Origin: Methylobacterium sp.
GTDB lineage: Bacteria; Pseudomonadota; Alphaproteobacteria; Rhizobiales; Beijerinckiaceae
Length of the DNA: 64,000 nucleotides
Reading direction: 5' to 3'
NCBI GenBank assembly: GCA_013823325.1
Contig: PNLY01000015.1
Span: forward strand, 17,870 to 81,869
Shown here: positions 17,741 through 25,530 of the stretch, piece by piece
Layout of the letters: every line of letters starts with the position of its first letter
How positions within the stretch are numbered: the stretch's first letter is position 1
Program-made: the position numbers and the translations under genes
Notes under the pieces: model-generated
Seen by the model: the letters and a program-made list of their open reading frames with translations, nothing else
Told to the model about the DNA's origin: nothing
Database searches by the model: none

Positions 17741-18322
17741 ATGCGGATGACCAAGACGAATGAGCGCCGGTTCGTGCTGACCGGCGGGCCCGGCGCCGGC
17801 AAGACTACGCTGCTGGCGGGGCTGGCTGCGGCAGGCTATGCGACCGCTCCCGAGGCCGGGCGGGCGATCATCCGCGACCAGCTCGCCATCGACGGCCCGG
17901 CCTTGCCCTGGCGTGACCGGGCCATGTTCGCCGAGCTGATGCTGAACTTCGACCTGCGCTCTTATCATGAGGTACAGGCGAAGGAGGCTCCGGTCTTCTT
18001 CGACCGCGGCGTGCCCGACAGCATCGGCTATCTCAGGCTGTGCGGGCTGCCGGTGCCGGACCATGTCGAGCGCGCGGCCCATGCCTTCCGCTATGCCCCC
18101 ATCGTCTTCGTCGCACCGCCCTGGCGCGAGATCTACGCGCAGGATGGCGAGCGCAAGCAGGATTTTGCCGAGGCCGAGCGCACCTATGAGGCGGTCTCCG
18201 CGGCCTATCGCGACCATGGCTATGAACTGCTCGAACTGCCCCGCGCCGATGTCGAGACGCGCGCCGCCTTCGTGCTCGACCGTGTCCGCGCCTCGCTTCC
18301 GATAGGTCAGGAACCGCGATAG
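17741..18322 (+). CDS. P-loop AAA-type ATPase/kinase (COG3911-like)
   Basis: A 193-residue P-loop protein with Walker A GGPGAGKTT (15-23) close to the N-terminus and a likely Walker B/catalytic stretch VFFDRGVPDS. The architecture (an NTPase with EAGRAIIRDQ after the P-loop and a C-terminal helix) is that of the predicted-ATPase family related to small-molecule kinases; substrate unknown. The ATG at 17741 was chosen because a consensus AAGGAGG sits 2-3 nt upstream, and a second ATG two codons on (17747) is also well spaced. Upstream in-frame sequence overlaps the rlmB promoter region. The cysteine-cluster gene follows 36 bp later and may be co-transcribed. Confidence 0.8.
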   Translation: MRMTKTNERRFVLTGGPGAGKTTLLAGLAAAGYATAPEAGRAIIRDQLAIDGPALPWRDRAMFAELMLNFDLRSYHEVQAKEAPVFFDRGVPDSIGYLRLCGLPVPDHVERAAHAFRYAPIVFVAPPWREIYAQDGERKQDFAEAERTYEAVSAAYRDHGYELLELPRADVETRAAFVLDRVRASLPIGQEPR

Positions 18323-18358
18323 GCTCAGGGCTTCGCCGCTGCCTTGAGGAGGCGCGTC

Positions 18359-18937
18359 ATGGTGGAAAGCGCGCAGGCCGGCACGATGCGCTCGGGGCGG
18401 ACGCTGAACCATCTGGTGCCCGGGCGCGACTGCGGCGATTGCGTCGCCTGCTGCGAGGTGCTGCGCATCGTCGATCCCGATGTCGGCAAGCCGGCGGGCA
18501 TCATGTGCCGCCACAACACCGGCAGCGGTTGCGGCATCCATGCGACGCGGCCGGATATCTGCCGGCGCTGGTTCTGCCTGTGGCGGCGCATCGATGCGAT
18601 GCCTGATGAGGCGCGGCCGGACCGTTGCGGCGTGATCTTCTGCCTGGAGGGCGAAGACGACCATCCGAATCCGTTCGCCCGCTTCTGCGTGGTGGCGCGG
18701 CCCGTCGGCAGTTCGCGAGCGCTGCGCAGTGAGCTGGTCAGGCAGGTTATCGCGATGTTCGCCCGGCAGGGCGAGCTGCCGGTCTGGGTGCATCGCCATG
18801 GCGTGCGCAGCCTGATTCACCCGCCGCCCGATCTCGCCGATGCGATCGAGCGGCCGGACACGACGCCGTTCCAGGCCTTCGTGCCGGCTGCCATGGACTG
18901 GCGCAGGCGTCATCGTGCCAACTGGCCGCAAGGCTAG
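18359..18937 (+). CDS. YkgJ-like cysteine-cluster protein
   Basis: A 192-residue protein with the conserved Cys pattern of the CxxCxxCC family: DCGDCVACC near residue 25, a later MCRHN, GCGIHATRPDICRRWFCLW and RPDRCG. The family is proposed to chelate zinc or iron. No signal peptide is seen, so it is probably cytosolic. The start ATG 18359 has an AGGAGG ribosome site 6 nt upstream; a longer TTG-initiated frame exists from 18344 but ignores this site. It probably shares a transcript with the preceding ATPase gene. Confidence 0.78.
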   Translation: MVESAQAGTMRSGRTLNHLVPGRDCGDCVACCEVLRIVDPDVGKPAGIMCRHNTGSGCGIHATRPDICRRWFCLWRRIDAMPDEARPDRCGVIFCLEGEDDHPNPFARFCVVARPVGSSRALRSELVRQVIAMFARQGELPVWVHRHGVRSLIHPPPDLADAIERPDTTPFQAFVPAAMDWRRRHRANWPQG

Positions 18938-18981
18938 AAGGCGCTCGTTGCGATTGCTTGTCGTTAGATGGCTTTTAGGCG

Positions 18982-19010
18982 TTGACAGGCGGCGGCCCTC
19001 TCCTCATAAG
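18982..19010 (+). promoter_or_regulatory. Putative tRNA-Tyr promoter
   Basis: TTGACA (18982-18987), a 17-nt spacer and CATAAG (19005-19010), about 80 nt upstream of the mature tRNA-Tyr 5' end. The -35 is consensus with optimal spacing. It implies a precursor leader of about 70 nt. Confidence 0.55.
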
Positions 19011-19089
19011 TCCGCCCGCGCCTGCCGCCCTTCACAAAAGTGAAACAGGCGGTTGCGGCCGGTCCTTCGGGTTCGGCTTGCGGCAAGGC

Positions 19090-19174
19090 GGGGGAATGTC
19101 CCGAGCGGCAAAGGGGGCGGACTGTAAATCCGCTGGCTATGCCTTCGCAGGTTCGAGTCCTGCTTCCCCCACCA
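19090..19174 (+). tRNA. tRNA-Tyr (anticodon GTA)
   Basis: 85 nt with encoded CCA. The acceptor stem GGGGGAA/TTCCCCC is perfect, the anticodon loop CTGTAAA gives GTA, there is a long class II variable arm, and the T-arm GCAGG-TTCGAGT-CCTGC is complete. Consensus tRNA-Tyr features throughout. Confidence 0.97.
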
Positions 19175-19346
19175 CCTTGCTCTTCGAGCGTTGATTTCAT
19201 TCATTTTTTGACACGATGCCTGCGCCCGATGACGAGGCGCGGGAATGGTCGTTCGGTTCCGGAATCAGGAGTTCCGTGGCCTCTTGAGTTAGGCGCTGAC
19301 GGCTTGCTTTCGGCGGCTGGGGATTACCAGCGCGCAGGATGACAGA

Positions 19347-19370
19347 AGCCCGACCTTGGCAGGTCGGGCT
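19347..19370. terminator. Hairpin terminator between tRNA-Tyr and a convergent small gene
   Basis: A perfect 10-bp stem AGCCCGACCT/AGGTCGGGCT with a TGGC loop. It is followed on the plus strand by TTTCTC, a modest T-tract. It lies 9 bp from the stop codon of the minus-strand gene at 19379, so it may serve both directions. Confidence 0.65.
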
Positions 19371-19378
19371 TTCTCGTC

Positions 19379-19564
19379 TCATCGTCGTTTCGGCTTTTTC
19401 AGCAACCCTGCCTCGATCGCGAGTTCGAGGTCGATCTCCGCGATATCCTCGCTGGTCAGCTTCAGGTCACGTCTCAATCTGCGTTGGGTTTCGAGATCGA
19501 TTGGATACTTGGTCGATAGCGGCATCTCAGCGGCCGGCCGCTTCCGGCTATTAGGCTTAGGCAT
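19379..19564 (-). CDS. Small basic hypothetical protein
   Basis: 61 residues: a basic N-terminus, a charged amphipathic middle (YPIDLETQRRLRRDLKLTSED, then IAEIDLELAIEAGLL) and a KKPKRR tail. No signal or membrane segment is visible. It ends beside a good hairpin, which supports a real transcript. The helical, highly charged character could suit a small nucleic-acid or protein-binding factor, but no family is recognised. Confidence 0.55.
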   Translation of the reverse strand: MPKPNSRKRPAAEMPLSTKYPIDLETQRRLRRDLKLTSEDIAEIDLELAIEAGLLKKPKRR

Positions 19565-19714
19565 TAGCCCGATACGCCCAAGAGACGGGTACGGATGCAG
19601 CGCCGGGTGGATTTTCTTGCGGAGCAGGCGACCTGCCTTGGCCGCCCCCGTTTGTGACGAAGCGTTTGCCCGCCACCTTCGCCTTCCCCGAATCCGAGCG
19701 AGCTGATAGCCTGG

Positions 19715-20983
19715 TTGGATCGGCTATTCGGGTATGACGGTGCAGTGACAGCAAAGACCCAAGGGGGCGGTTCTGTCGCCGCGCTCGGCGCCATTGTTGC
19801 AGGAGCCTTGATCCTGCAGGTCGCCGGCACGATCGTGAATACGGTCGTGCCGCTGCAGATGGCGATCGCGAACCAGCCGCCGCTGCTGATCGGCCTCGTC
19901 GCCTCGGCCTATTCGTTCGGATTCCTGATCGGCTGCTTCGTCAATCCCTCGCTCGTTCGCCGCGTCGGCCATATCCGTGGCTTTGCCGTTTTCGCTGCGT
20001 TCCAGGCGGTCTCGACGCTGACTCTCCCGCTGCTGCCGGAAGCCTGGTGGGGGATCTCGCGGCTGGTCATGGGCCTGGCGGCGGCCGGCCACGGCATCTG
20101 CATCGAGAGCTGGATCAGCGGGCAGGCCAACCGGGCGCAGCGCGGCCGCATCTTCGGCATCTATCAGATCCTCAACCGCGTCGCGCTGATCGGCTCGCAG
20201 ATCGGCATCGGCTATGTCGCGATCCAGTCGCAGGACGTCTTCCTCTTCGCCAGCATGGCCTTCTCGCTCGCGCTGATCCCGGTGGCGCTGACGCGGGCGA
20301 GAGGGCCCGAATCGAGCGAGATCGTCTCCGTCGGCCTGCGGACACTGTGGCAGCAGGCGCCGGCCGCCGTGGTCGGCTGCCTCTATGTCGGGATGGTCGG
20401 CGGCCCGCTGACCAGCGTCGCGCCCGCCTACGGCATCCTCTCGGGTCTCGATCAGCGGGCCACCATCCTGCTCACCGCCGGCATCCAGATCGGCGCTCTG
20501 CTGCTGCAATGGCCGATGAGCCTGCTGGCGGACAGGGTCGCCAGCCGCCTGATCATGCTTGTCGCCACCAGTATCGTCGCGGTGGTCGCGGCTGGCCTGA
20601 TGATGCTGCTGGAGGTCGATGCGGCCCATGGCCGGATTTGGCTCTTCGGCCTGTTCGCCCTGATCGGCGGCTGCAGCGTCCCGCTGTATACGGTCGCGGT
20701 CACGCATGCCTATTTCCGCATGGGACGCGACCAGGCCGTCGGGCTCTCGGCGCAACTGCTGTTCCTCTGGGGCACCGGCTCGGCGATCGGGCCGCTGGCC
20801 GCGACCCTGCTGATGCAGCTTCGGGGGCCGCAGGGCATGCTGATCTATCTCGTCGGGCTGTCGGTCGCCGTCGCGATCTACATCGCGCTGCGGATCTCGC
20901 GGGTTCCGTCACCGCCCATCGTCGAAGGCGAGCGCAGCGCCAGCGGGCCGACGATCCCCGACATCGAGATGACCAAGCGTTAG
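19715..20983 (+). CDS. MFS transporter (YcaD-like)
   Basis: Major facilitator with about 12 hydrophobic segments over up to 422 residues. Recognisable features include VNTVVPLQMAIANQPPLLIG, the cytoplasmic-loop motif ISRLVMGLAAAGHGICIESWI, and a central loop near RARGPESSEIVS. The start is uncertain: TTG 19715 gives the longest frame, but GTG 19745 is equally plausible and neither has a strong ribosome site. The substrate is unknown; the closest pattern I recall is the YcaD/YfkF group of efflux-type permeases. It appears monocistronic. Confidence 0.85.
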   Translation: MDRLFGYDGAVTAKTQGGGSVAALGAIVAGALILQVAGTIVNTVVPLQMAIANQPPLLIGLVASAYSFGFLIGCFVNPSLVRRVGHIRGFAVFAAFQAVSTLTLPLLPEAWWGISRLVMGLAAAGHGICIESWISGQANRAQRGRIFGIYQILNRVALIGSQIGIGYVAIQSQDVFLFASMAFSLALIPVALTRARGPESSEIVSVGLRTLWQQAPAAVVGCLYVGMVGGPLTSVAPAYGILSGLDQRATILLTAGIQIGALLLQWPMSLLADRVASRLIMLVATSIVAVVAAGLMMLLEVDAAHGRIWLFGLFALIGGCSVPLYTVAVTHAYFRMGRDQAVGLSAQLLFLWGTGSAIGPLAATLLMQLRGPQGMLIYLVGLSVAVAIYIALRISRVPSPPIVEGERSASGPTIPDIEMTKR

Positions 20984-21004
20984 GACCGGGTCAGGGCGAC
21001 GAGA

Positions 21005-21127
21005 TCAGAACCCGAGAAACAGTAGGGCCGACATGCCCATGCCGTGGATCAGCATCGCCAATCGCGGCGAAATCGCCGAGATGACCTCGGGCCTGAACGG
21101 GCAGTAGAGCTCGCCGAGTTCGGACAT
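21005..21127 (-). CDS. Very small putative membrane protein (40 aa)
   Basis: An ATG at 21127 preceded by a GGGGA ribosome-like site opens a 40-codon frame. It begins MSELGELYCPFRPEV and ends with a hydrophobic helix (LAMLIHGMGMSALLFLGF). Codon use fits the genome. The short length limits confidence, but the ribosome site and clean hydrophobic tail make it better than random. It is convergent with the MFS gene and its upstream region contains one of the CCCCC-AAAT-GGGGG palindromes. Confidence 0.45.
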   Translation of the reverse strand: MSELGELYCPFRPEVISAISPRLAMLIHGMGMSALLFLGF

Positions 21128-21172
21128 ATTGTTTTCCCCAGCCTGACGGTATCAGCCTGGAGGTGCGCTATC

Positions 21173-21190
21173 GCCCCCCATTTGGGGGGC
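21173..21190. repeat. CCCCCC-ATTT-GGGGGG palindrome, copy 1
   Basis: A 7-4-7 perfect inverted repeat, GCCCCCC-ATTT-GGGGGGC, in the intergenic region between two small divergent ORFs. It shares its core with the sites at 21238 and 35066 and is in opposite orientation to copy 2. Confidence 0.7.
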
Positions 21191-21237
21191 TTCGATGCGC
21201 ACTTTTAGTTTAATGGCACTCGAAATTTGTCCTTCCT

Positions 21238-21251
21238 CCCCCAAATGGGGG
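21238..21251. repeat. CCCCC-AAAT-GGGGG palindrome, copy 2
   Basis: Perfect 5-4-5 inverted repeat, 47 bp from copy 1 and upstream of the 46-residue ORF at 21297. Confidence 0.7.
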
Positions 21252-21296
21252 CTGCCGTGGGGCGCGGCCTGGCTAGGTTCGCCATCGGGGAGAGGG

Positions 21297-21437
21297 ATGA
21301 TGGGGATTGCGCTTTTCAGCACGGCAGTGGCTGCGGCCGGCGCGCTGGCCTTCGGCACGCTCGCCGGAGGCGCGGCGCTCGGCCTGTTCACCGGCGCTGC
21401 GATCTGGCTTGGCCAGCGGGCCTTGAGCGATATGTGA
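21297..21437 (+). CDS. Very small hydrophobic protein (46 aa)
   Basis: Two tandem ATG codons (21297, 21300) follow a GGGGAGAGGG ribosome site. The product is almost entirely one long hydrophobic Ala/Gly-rich segment (IALFSTAVAAAGALAFGTLA, then GGAALGLFTGAAIWLG) with a short polar tail, so it is a predicted single-pass or hairpin membrane protein. The upstream extension of this frame crosses the palindromes and is unlikely to be translated. Function unknown. Confidence 0.6.
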   Translation: MMGIALFSTAVAAAGALAFGTLAGGAALGLFTGAAIWLGQRALSDM

Positions 21438-21668
21438 GCTTGCGCGCACGAGCCTCAGGTGGATGAAGCCCTCTTCTTTGCCGGGTGGGTTGACACTGAC
21501 CGGTCGGATGCGGAGTTTGGCGCCCGGCGCGGAGGTAGCTCAATGGTTGGGCCACAGCCTTAATGCGCCATGGCTCAAAGCGCTCAGCTCGACAAGCGAC
21601 GGCTTGCCTCGAAAAAGTAGCTGGCGGTTGTGAGTTGAGTTTGATAGGGCGTCAGCAAGGATGCACAC

Positions 21669-21742
21669 GCGGGCGTAGCTTAGTGGTAAAGCACTAGCCT
21701 TCCAAGCTAGCTATGGGGGTTCGATTCCCCCCGCCCGCTCCA
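21669..21742 (+). tRNA. tRNA-Gly (anticodon TCC)
   Basis: 74 nt including CCA. The acceptor stem GCGGGCG/CGCCCGC is perfect, the anticodon loop CTTCCAA gives TCC, and the T-arm has the canonical TTCGATT. It is the left neighbour of the small-protein accessory region. Confidence 0.97.
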
Positions 21743-22209
21743 GATTCCTCAATCGCCCTACAAGTAATTTGTTGGCCTGCTGCCGCGGTTCCGCGCCTCC
21801 CAGTATAGCGCTCCAGGGCACAGCGGAGGAACTGCGTGCGGTCGTGCCGTCGGCAACGCCACGGGACGCATAGTCCGTCATGGTGAGGGCGCTTTGGGGG
21901 CGCCGCCTGCGCGGCGCATTGCGGACAGCCCGATCACCGCCCGATCCCAGCCCGATTTGTAATCGGCGGCTCTGTTTCGTGACCCGAGCGGTAACTCGAT
22001 CCGCTCCCCCGGCCTCTGCCCGCATGGAGCCGCAGATCCCGGACGTCGATCGACGGCGACTGAAAACAAAGAATATCAGCTGATCGAATTCTACATATCT
22101 GGCTTTTCGTGAAGCAAAATTGAAACGAATCAAATGACGATCTGCCGCACTCAAAATGTGATATGATGTTTCACGGGAGATTTTCTTCCGGTTCGGAAAG
22201 TCCGACATC
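21743..22209. other. Gene-free interval after tRNA-Gly
   Basis: About 470 bp. Open frames on both strands here have poor composition and no ribosome sites. The last 150 bp are AT-richer and probably hold the promoter of the gene at 22210. No integrase or duplicated tRNA 3' end was seen. Confidence 0.4.
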
Positions 22210-22563
22210 ATGAAAATTCCAGCAGAACTGAAGCCGGCGGCCTGGGGCGCCGTCGGCGGAGCTATTGCCCTTGCGATCCTCGGGTTCACCTGGGGCGGGT
22301 GGGTGACGCAGAGCACGGCGGAGCGAGACGCCAGGACTCGTTCGACCACCGCCCTCGTGGCAGCTCTCTCGCCGATCTGCGTGGCGAAGTTCCAGCAGCA
22401 GGCCAATGCGACCGAGCAGCTCGTCGAATTCAAGAAGATCAGCTCCTGGCAACAGGGTGATTTCATCGCAAAAGGTGGATGGGCGACAATGCCGGGCAGC
22501 TCCTCGCCCGATGCAGACGTGGCCAAGGCCTGCGCGGCAGCCCTGGGCGTTCCGAAAAGCTGA
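22210..22563 (+). CDS. Hypothetical protein with one N-terminal membrane helix
   Basis: 117 residues. A transmembrane segment at about 10-32 (AAWGAVGGAIALAILGFTWGGWV) is followed by a soluble domain with two cysteines (LSPICVAKF, VAKACAAALG). The pattern (membrane anchor, STAERDARTRS, WQQGDFIAKGGWATMPG) is one I have seen as a conserved hypothetical in Rhizobiales. The cysteines and location suggest a periplasmic domain. Start ATG 22210. Confidence 0.7.
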   Translation: MKIPAELKPAAWGAVGGAIALAILGFTWGGWVTQSTAERDARTRSTTALVAALSPICVAKFQQQANATEQLVEFKKISSWQQGDFIAKGGWATMPGSSSPDADVAKACAAALGVPKS

Positions 22564-22697
22564 ATTCCCCCCCCGGCGCGGGGGAACTACGTCCGGTCTA
22601 CGCCTTGTCGCGCGCCGCCCCGTCTCGGCGCCGCGCGACAACGATCCGAGCCCGCTTACGGCGCGCCTGAACCTGGTCAACCCTGGAGGATGATCCG

Positions 22698-22961
22698 ATG
22701 AGCCTCCACTTCCCCAATCCAATCCGACGATATGACACCGCACGGGACTGCGTATGCTTCTGGGGCTCCGATTCCGCCCTGGAGATCGCGTTCGAGGTCG
22801 AGTTCGCAGCGTTGCGCAGCATCGACTCGTCAGCCGGATCGGGCGAAGCATCGATGCTGCTGGCGTATGATGAGCATCTCGCCACGATCCGAAAGGCTGC
22901 CGGTGCAGCCTATTCCCGCAAGCGCCAGAGCTATCATCGCTTGACCGCTGCCGACTTCTAA
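22698..22961 (+). CDS. DUF1488-like small protein
   Basis: 87 residues. MSLHFPNPIRRYDTARDCVCFWGSD is the typical opening of small DUF1488-type proteins of alphaproteobacteria, and the C-terminal half is a helix ending near RKAAGAAYSRKRQSYHRL. A GGAGGATGATCC ribosome region precedes the ATG. It is cytosolic with no known biochemical role. Confidence 0.72.
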   Translation: MSLHFPNPIRRYDTARDCVCFWGSDSALEIAFEVEFAALRSIDSSAGSGEASMLLAYDEHLATIRKAAGAAYSRKRQSYHRLTAADF

Positions 22962-23153
22962 CCGTGATCGAGCTTCTCCCTCGACGGCTGGCCCGCGGGT
23001 TTGGGGGGCTGGCTGCCGCGGCGGGATCTTTCCGGCCGCCGGCGCGGCTGTCGGGGCGCTTGCCGGCTTATCGGTGTTTGCGGCTGGCTTGGGCTTGATC
23101 GTCTAGAAGCCATCCAAGCCATTTTCGGTCTGGCTAGCGCCTGACGGCCTTGC

Positions 23154-23414
23154 TCAGCCATCGGAATCGGACTGCGCATCGTCGACAACGCGCCGGCAGG
23201 TTCCCCGGGTGAAGCGCTCGATCTCGGCCAGTGCGGCATCGAGCGACCCGAAGGGACCTCGCCGCATCGCCTGCATCGTCTCGATCGCATGGCCGGCAGG
23301 GTAGATCATGAACTCGCCCTCCGCCCTGTCCTCGACATATCCCATCGCTCGACCGAGCAGGTCGGTCAGCAACCAGGCCGTTCCATCCGGCTTGCGGGTG
23401 ACATCGATGTCCAA
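23154..23414 (-). CDS. Hypothetical small protein
   Basis: 86 residues from ATG 23414. The compact alpha/beta pattern (MDIDVTRKPDGTAWLLTDLLGRAMG, FMIYPAGHAIETMQ, FGSLDAALAEIERFTRGTCRR) recurs in Bradyrhizobium/Bosea-like genomes as a conserved hypothetical. No signal or membrane helix is seen. It is the distal gene of a run of three small minus-strand genes (to 24038), possibly co-transcribed. Confidence 0.65.
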   Translation of the reverse strand: MDIDVTRKPDGTAWLLTDLLGRAMGYVEDRAEGEFMIYPAGHAIETMQAMRRGPFGSLDAALAEIERFTRGTCRRVVDDAQSDSDG

Positions 23415-23518
23415 GCGAACTCCGTTGGTCAGACCCCGTTCGGCGGGCTCGAAGGGCGGGTTTCAACCGGCCGAGGCAGTGGTTTCGTCGCGGGCCGGAA
23501 GACGGTCCAGGGCCGGTG

Positions 23519-23743
23519 TCAAACAGACCGTTTGCGCTTGGGTGACGGGGGCGCCGACGCTGCAGCGGCGCGGTCGGCCGCCTCCTTCTGGAGCCGCAAG
23601 GCCCTCAAGCGCGCCGTGTTGGCGTCGCGCGCCTGATTGATCGTCTCCGTTTCGGACAGCACGCGATTGCGCGACATCGACTGGGTCTGCGTTCTCAGGA
23701 ACGCGGCATCGGCGGTCACGCGGGATTTCGAGTTCTCAGCCAA
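23519..23743 (-). CDS. Small basic hypothetical protein with TTG start
   Basis: 74 residues: charged, helical, ending in a PSPKRKRSV tail. The frame is open much further upstream, but a TTG at 23743 preceded by GGAG at about 8 nt gives the start MAENSKSRVTADAAF, the form I recall from other Rhizobiales. It has an Arg/Gln/Ala-rich coiled-coil-like middle (RDANTARLRALRLQKEAADR). Function unknown. Confidence 0.65.
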   Translation of the reverse strand: MAENSKSRVTADAAFLRTQTQSMSRNRVLSETETINQARDANTARLRALRLQKEAADRAAAASAPPSPKRKRSV

Positions 23744-23798
23744 CTGTCTTCTCCAAAGTTTATTGGTTTGGTTCGGGAGCTCCGCCTCGCGGCGAGCG

Positions 23799-24038
23799 TC
23801 ACCCGACCGGGCTGCGTACCGATTGGGGGCCGTCCGAAACGATCTGGTCATGGCCGATCGCTCGCTCATGCCCGTCGGTGCCGCGAACGCGGTATTCGCG
23901 CTCGCCGCTCGCTCTCGTCGGCATGATCCGGACGATCTCGTAGTCGCCGGCGCCGGACTGGTCGGCGAAGCCGAAGGACAGCCGGACCACATCCCCGGGC
24001 GCGATCGAGCGTTGGGGCGGGGGCTTAGCTTGGGTCAT
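23799..24038 (-). CDS. Hypothetical small beta-rich protein
   Basis: 79 residues from ATG 24038, with AAGGAG about 8 nt upstream; the ATG at 24044 lies almost on top of that site and is less likely. Pattern: SIAPGDVVRLSFGFADQSGAGDY, EIVRIMPTRASGEREYRVRG, RAIGHDQIV. It reads like a small beta-barrel/KOW-like fold, but I cannot name a family. The two following minus-strand genes may share its transcript. Confidence 0.65.
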   Translation of the reverse strand: MTQAKPPPQRSIAPGDVVRLSFGFADQSGAGDYEIVRIMPTRASGEREYRVRGTDGHERAIGHDQIVSDGPQSVRSPVG

Positions 24039-24313
24039 GTTCATGCTCCTTTTCAGGGAATGCGCCCTGCCGCAGACCGTGCGCCTTGTACGCGGCCGCG
24101 GGGCTCCGCGCCTCGATCCGAAATTGCAGTAGGTTTAGACGACGTTGGGAACATAGCTTGTCGGTTGGGCCCCTGCCGCGTGGCTCGGGCGAAGGCCCAA
24201 AGCGGCGCATCACGACCCGAGCGGAATCGGGATGCAGGTGCAACGCCTGCCGATTCAGGAAGGTGGCTTGCGGCAAGGCGGCCCCAGTTCGGTTTGTGCG
24301 GATCGCTGGAGGC

Positions 24314-24604
24314 TCAGGCGTGCAAGACCCGAAGCGGCGCCAGTTTCGGGCGGTCCCCACTCATGCGGGAGAGCTGGCGAAACTCGGCGAGGCTGAAAAG
24401 ATAGGATACCACGGATTCGCCGCCGCTGTTCTCATTCTGCCGATCGCGGTGGAGACCATCGCGGCAGGCGCCGGTTTCGCGATCGACCAGCGGTGTCGAC
24501 AGACCGTTCTCGTCCATGAACCAGACGAAGGCGCGCACCGCTTCCACCCGCCATTGTGTGTCGCCATCGGCGTTCCTGGCCACAGCCAGACCGCTAGCGG
24601 CCAT
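24314..24604 (-). pseudogene. C-terminal remnant of a glycosyltransferase-like protein
   Basis: The frame (96 codons) carries WFMDENGLSTPLVDRETGACRDGL, then HRDRQNENSGGES and VVSYLFSLAEFRQL, which I recognise as the extreme C-terminus of GT1-type glycosyltransferases in which CRDGLH..R.NENQGAES is conserved. Family members are several hundred residues; nothing upstream (24605 onward, AT-rich) continues the gene. I therefore call it a truncated remnant, not a functional enzyme. A separate short functional protein cannot be excluded. Confidence 0.55.
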
Positions 24605-24830
24605 TGACTATGATACCGACTGACTATCCTCGAAGTTAGGATAATTTTCGCCAGATACAAGGCTCAACAAATAATTTTCTTTCAGAGGGCTTACATAAAC
24701 ATAGTCATATTTGGATATTTTCCTGACATAGGTTTCCTTCAAAACGTTGAAATCACAGGGTTAATATCTCGATATATAAGACTTTTTCCTGTTATTATTT
24801 TTGTCTCTACCGATTTGCGAGATGACTTCC
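24605..24830. other. Strongly AT-rich block without genes
   Basis: About 225 bp with visibly far lower GC than the window (runs such as AATAATTTTCTTTC and GTTATTATTTTTG). No ORF is seen. It lies exactly at the break point of the glycosyltransferase remnant, consistent with imported or junction DNA. Confidence 0.6.
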
Positions 24831-24930
24831 CATATTAATGATGCTGCGCTCGCGAACGAGGACTTTGGCCGAATGTCATTCTGAGCGTGTGCGGTGTGCC
24901 TGCCTTGGTGCAGAAAGACAGATTCGAACC

Positions 24931-25167
24931 ATGGCTCGTTTGACCACGAAGACAGGACAGCGTGCCGAGATGGTCTGCGACATGTCGAATGAGAGATCGG
25001 GCAAGCTCATTTGCGACCCGAGCATATTGGCCCTTGCGGATCTTCAAGGCGACCTGATGCTCGAAACCGACGATGGTGGACGGTGCCATATCGGGATCAC
25101 GTCGATCGGCGCGGACCATCTGATGTTTTCAGCCATGGCATTGGCTTTTGCGGTCGTATCGCATTGA
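24931..25167 (+). CDS. Hypothetical small protein (PilZ-like size, unassigned)
   Basis: 78 residues from ATG 24931. The middle (RSGKLICDPSILALADLQGD) and the hydrophobic C-terminus (HLMFSAMALAFAVVSH) look protein-like, but codon use is weaker than in neighbours and the ribosome site is poor. An antisense frame of similar length exists. I cannot assign a family. Confidence 0.35.
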   Translation: MARLTTKTGQRAEMVCDMSNERSGKLICDPSILALADLQGDLMLETDDGGRCHIGITSIGADHLMFSAMALAFAVVSH

Positions 25168-25187
25168 ACCGCGTTGATCGCCAGGAC

Positions 25188-25481
25188 ATGGAGGCCGAAA
25201 TCGCGGCCTCCGCCTACGCTCCCGCGCCAGTCGGCTCGGCGCTGACTTACGGCCTCATTAGCGTCTGCCTTTTTGCGGTGGCCGTATGGGGTGTCGGGAA
25301 GTTCTACAGCATCGAGCTCACGCCGCACGCGACACCGCTTGCTGTCAGCGCCTTGCTGCCCTTCGCATTCGGTCTGTGGCTGAGACGCAGGCGGAAACGT
25401 CGTTACCTGCGCGCTCATTCGGCCGAGCTAGAAGGGTCGGCGGTGCCGATGCGAGGCACCACTCATGGCAAATATCCCTGA
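25188..25481 (+). CDS. Small two-helix membrane protein
   Basis: 97 residues from ATG 25188. Two hydrophobic segments (ALTYGLISVCLFAVAVWGVG and ATPLAVSALLPFAFGLWL) are followed by a strongly basic stretch RRRRKRRY and a polar tail; the positive residues imply that the C-terminus is cytosolic. An ATG preceded by CAGGAC is a weak ribosome site. No known domain. Confidence 0.55.
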   Translation: MEAEIAASAYAPAPVGSALTYGLISVCLFAVAVWGVGKFYSIELTPHATPLAVSALLPFAFGLWLRRRRKRRYLRAHSAELEGSAVPMRGTTHGKYP

Positions 25482-25530
25482 TCCGAGCCCATTTTCTGGA
25501 TTGCCGGAGGCTTGAGTTTCCGGCCTTGGA

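Noticed and set aside
19004-19204. Minus-strand ORFs across tRNA-Tyr
   Set aside because: They read the antisense of the tRNA (the GKQDSNLRR-type artefact).
22962-23153. Lys/Pro-rich minus-strand reading frame
   Set aside because: The apparent coding pattern is split over two frames and has an in-frame stop with no start; treated as non-coding.
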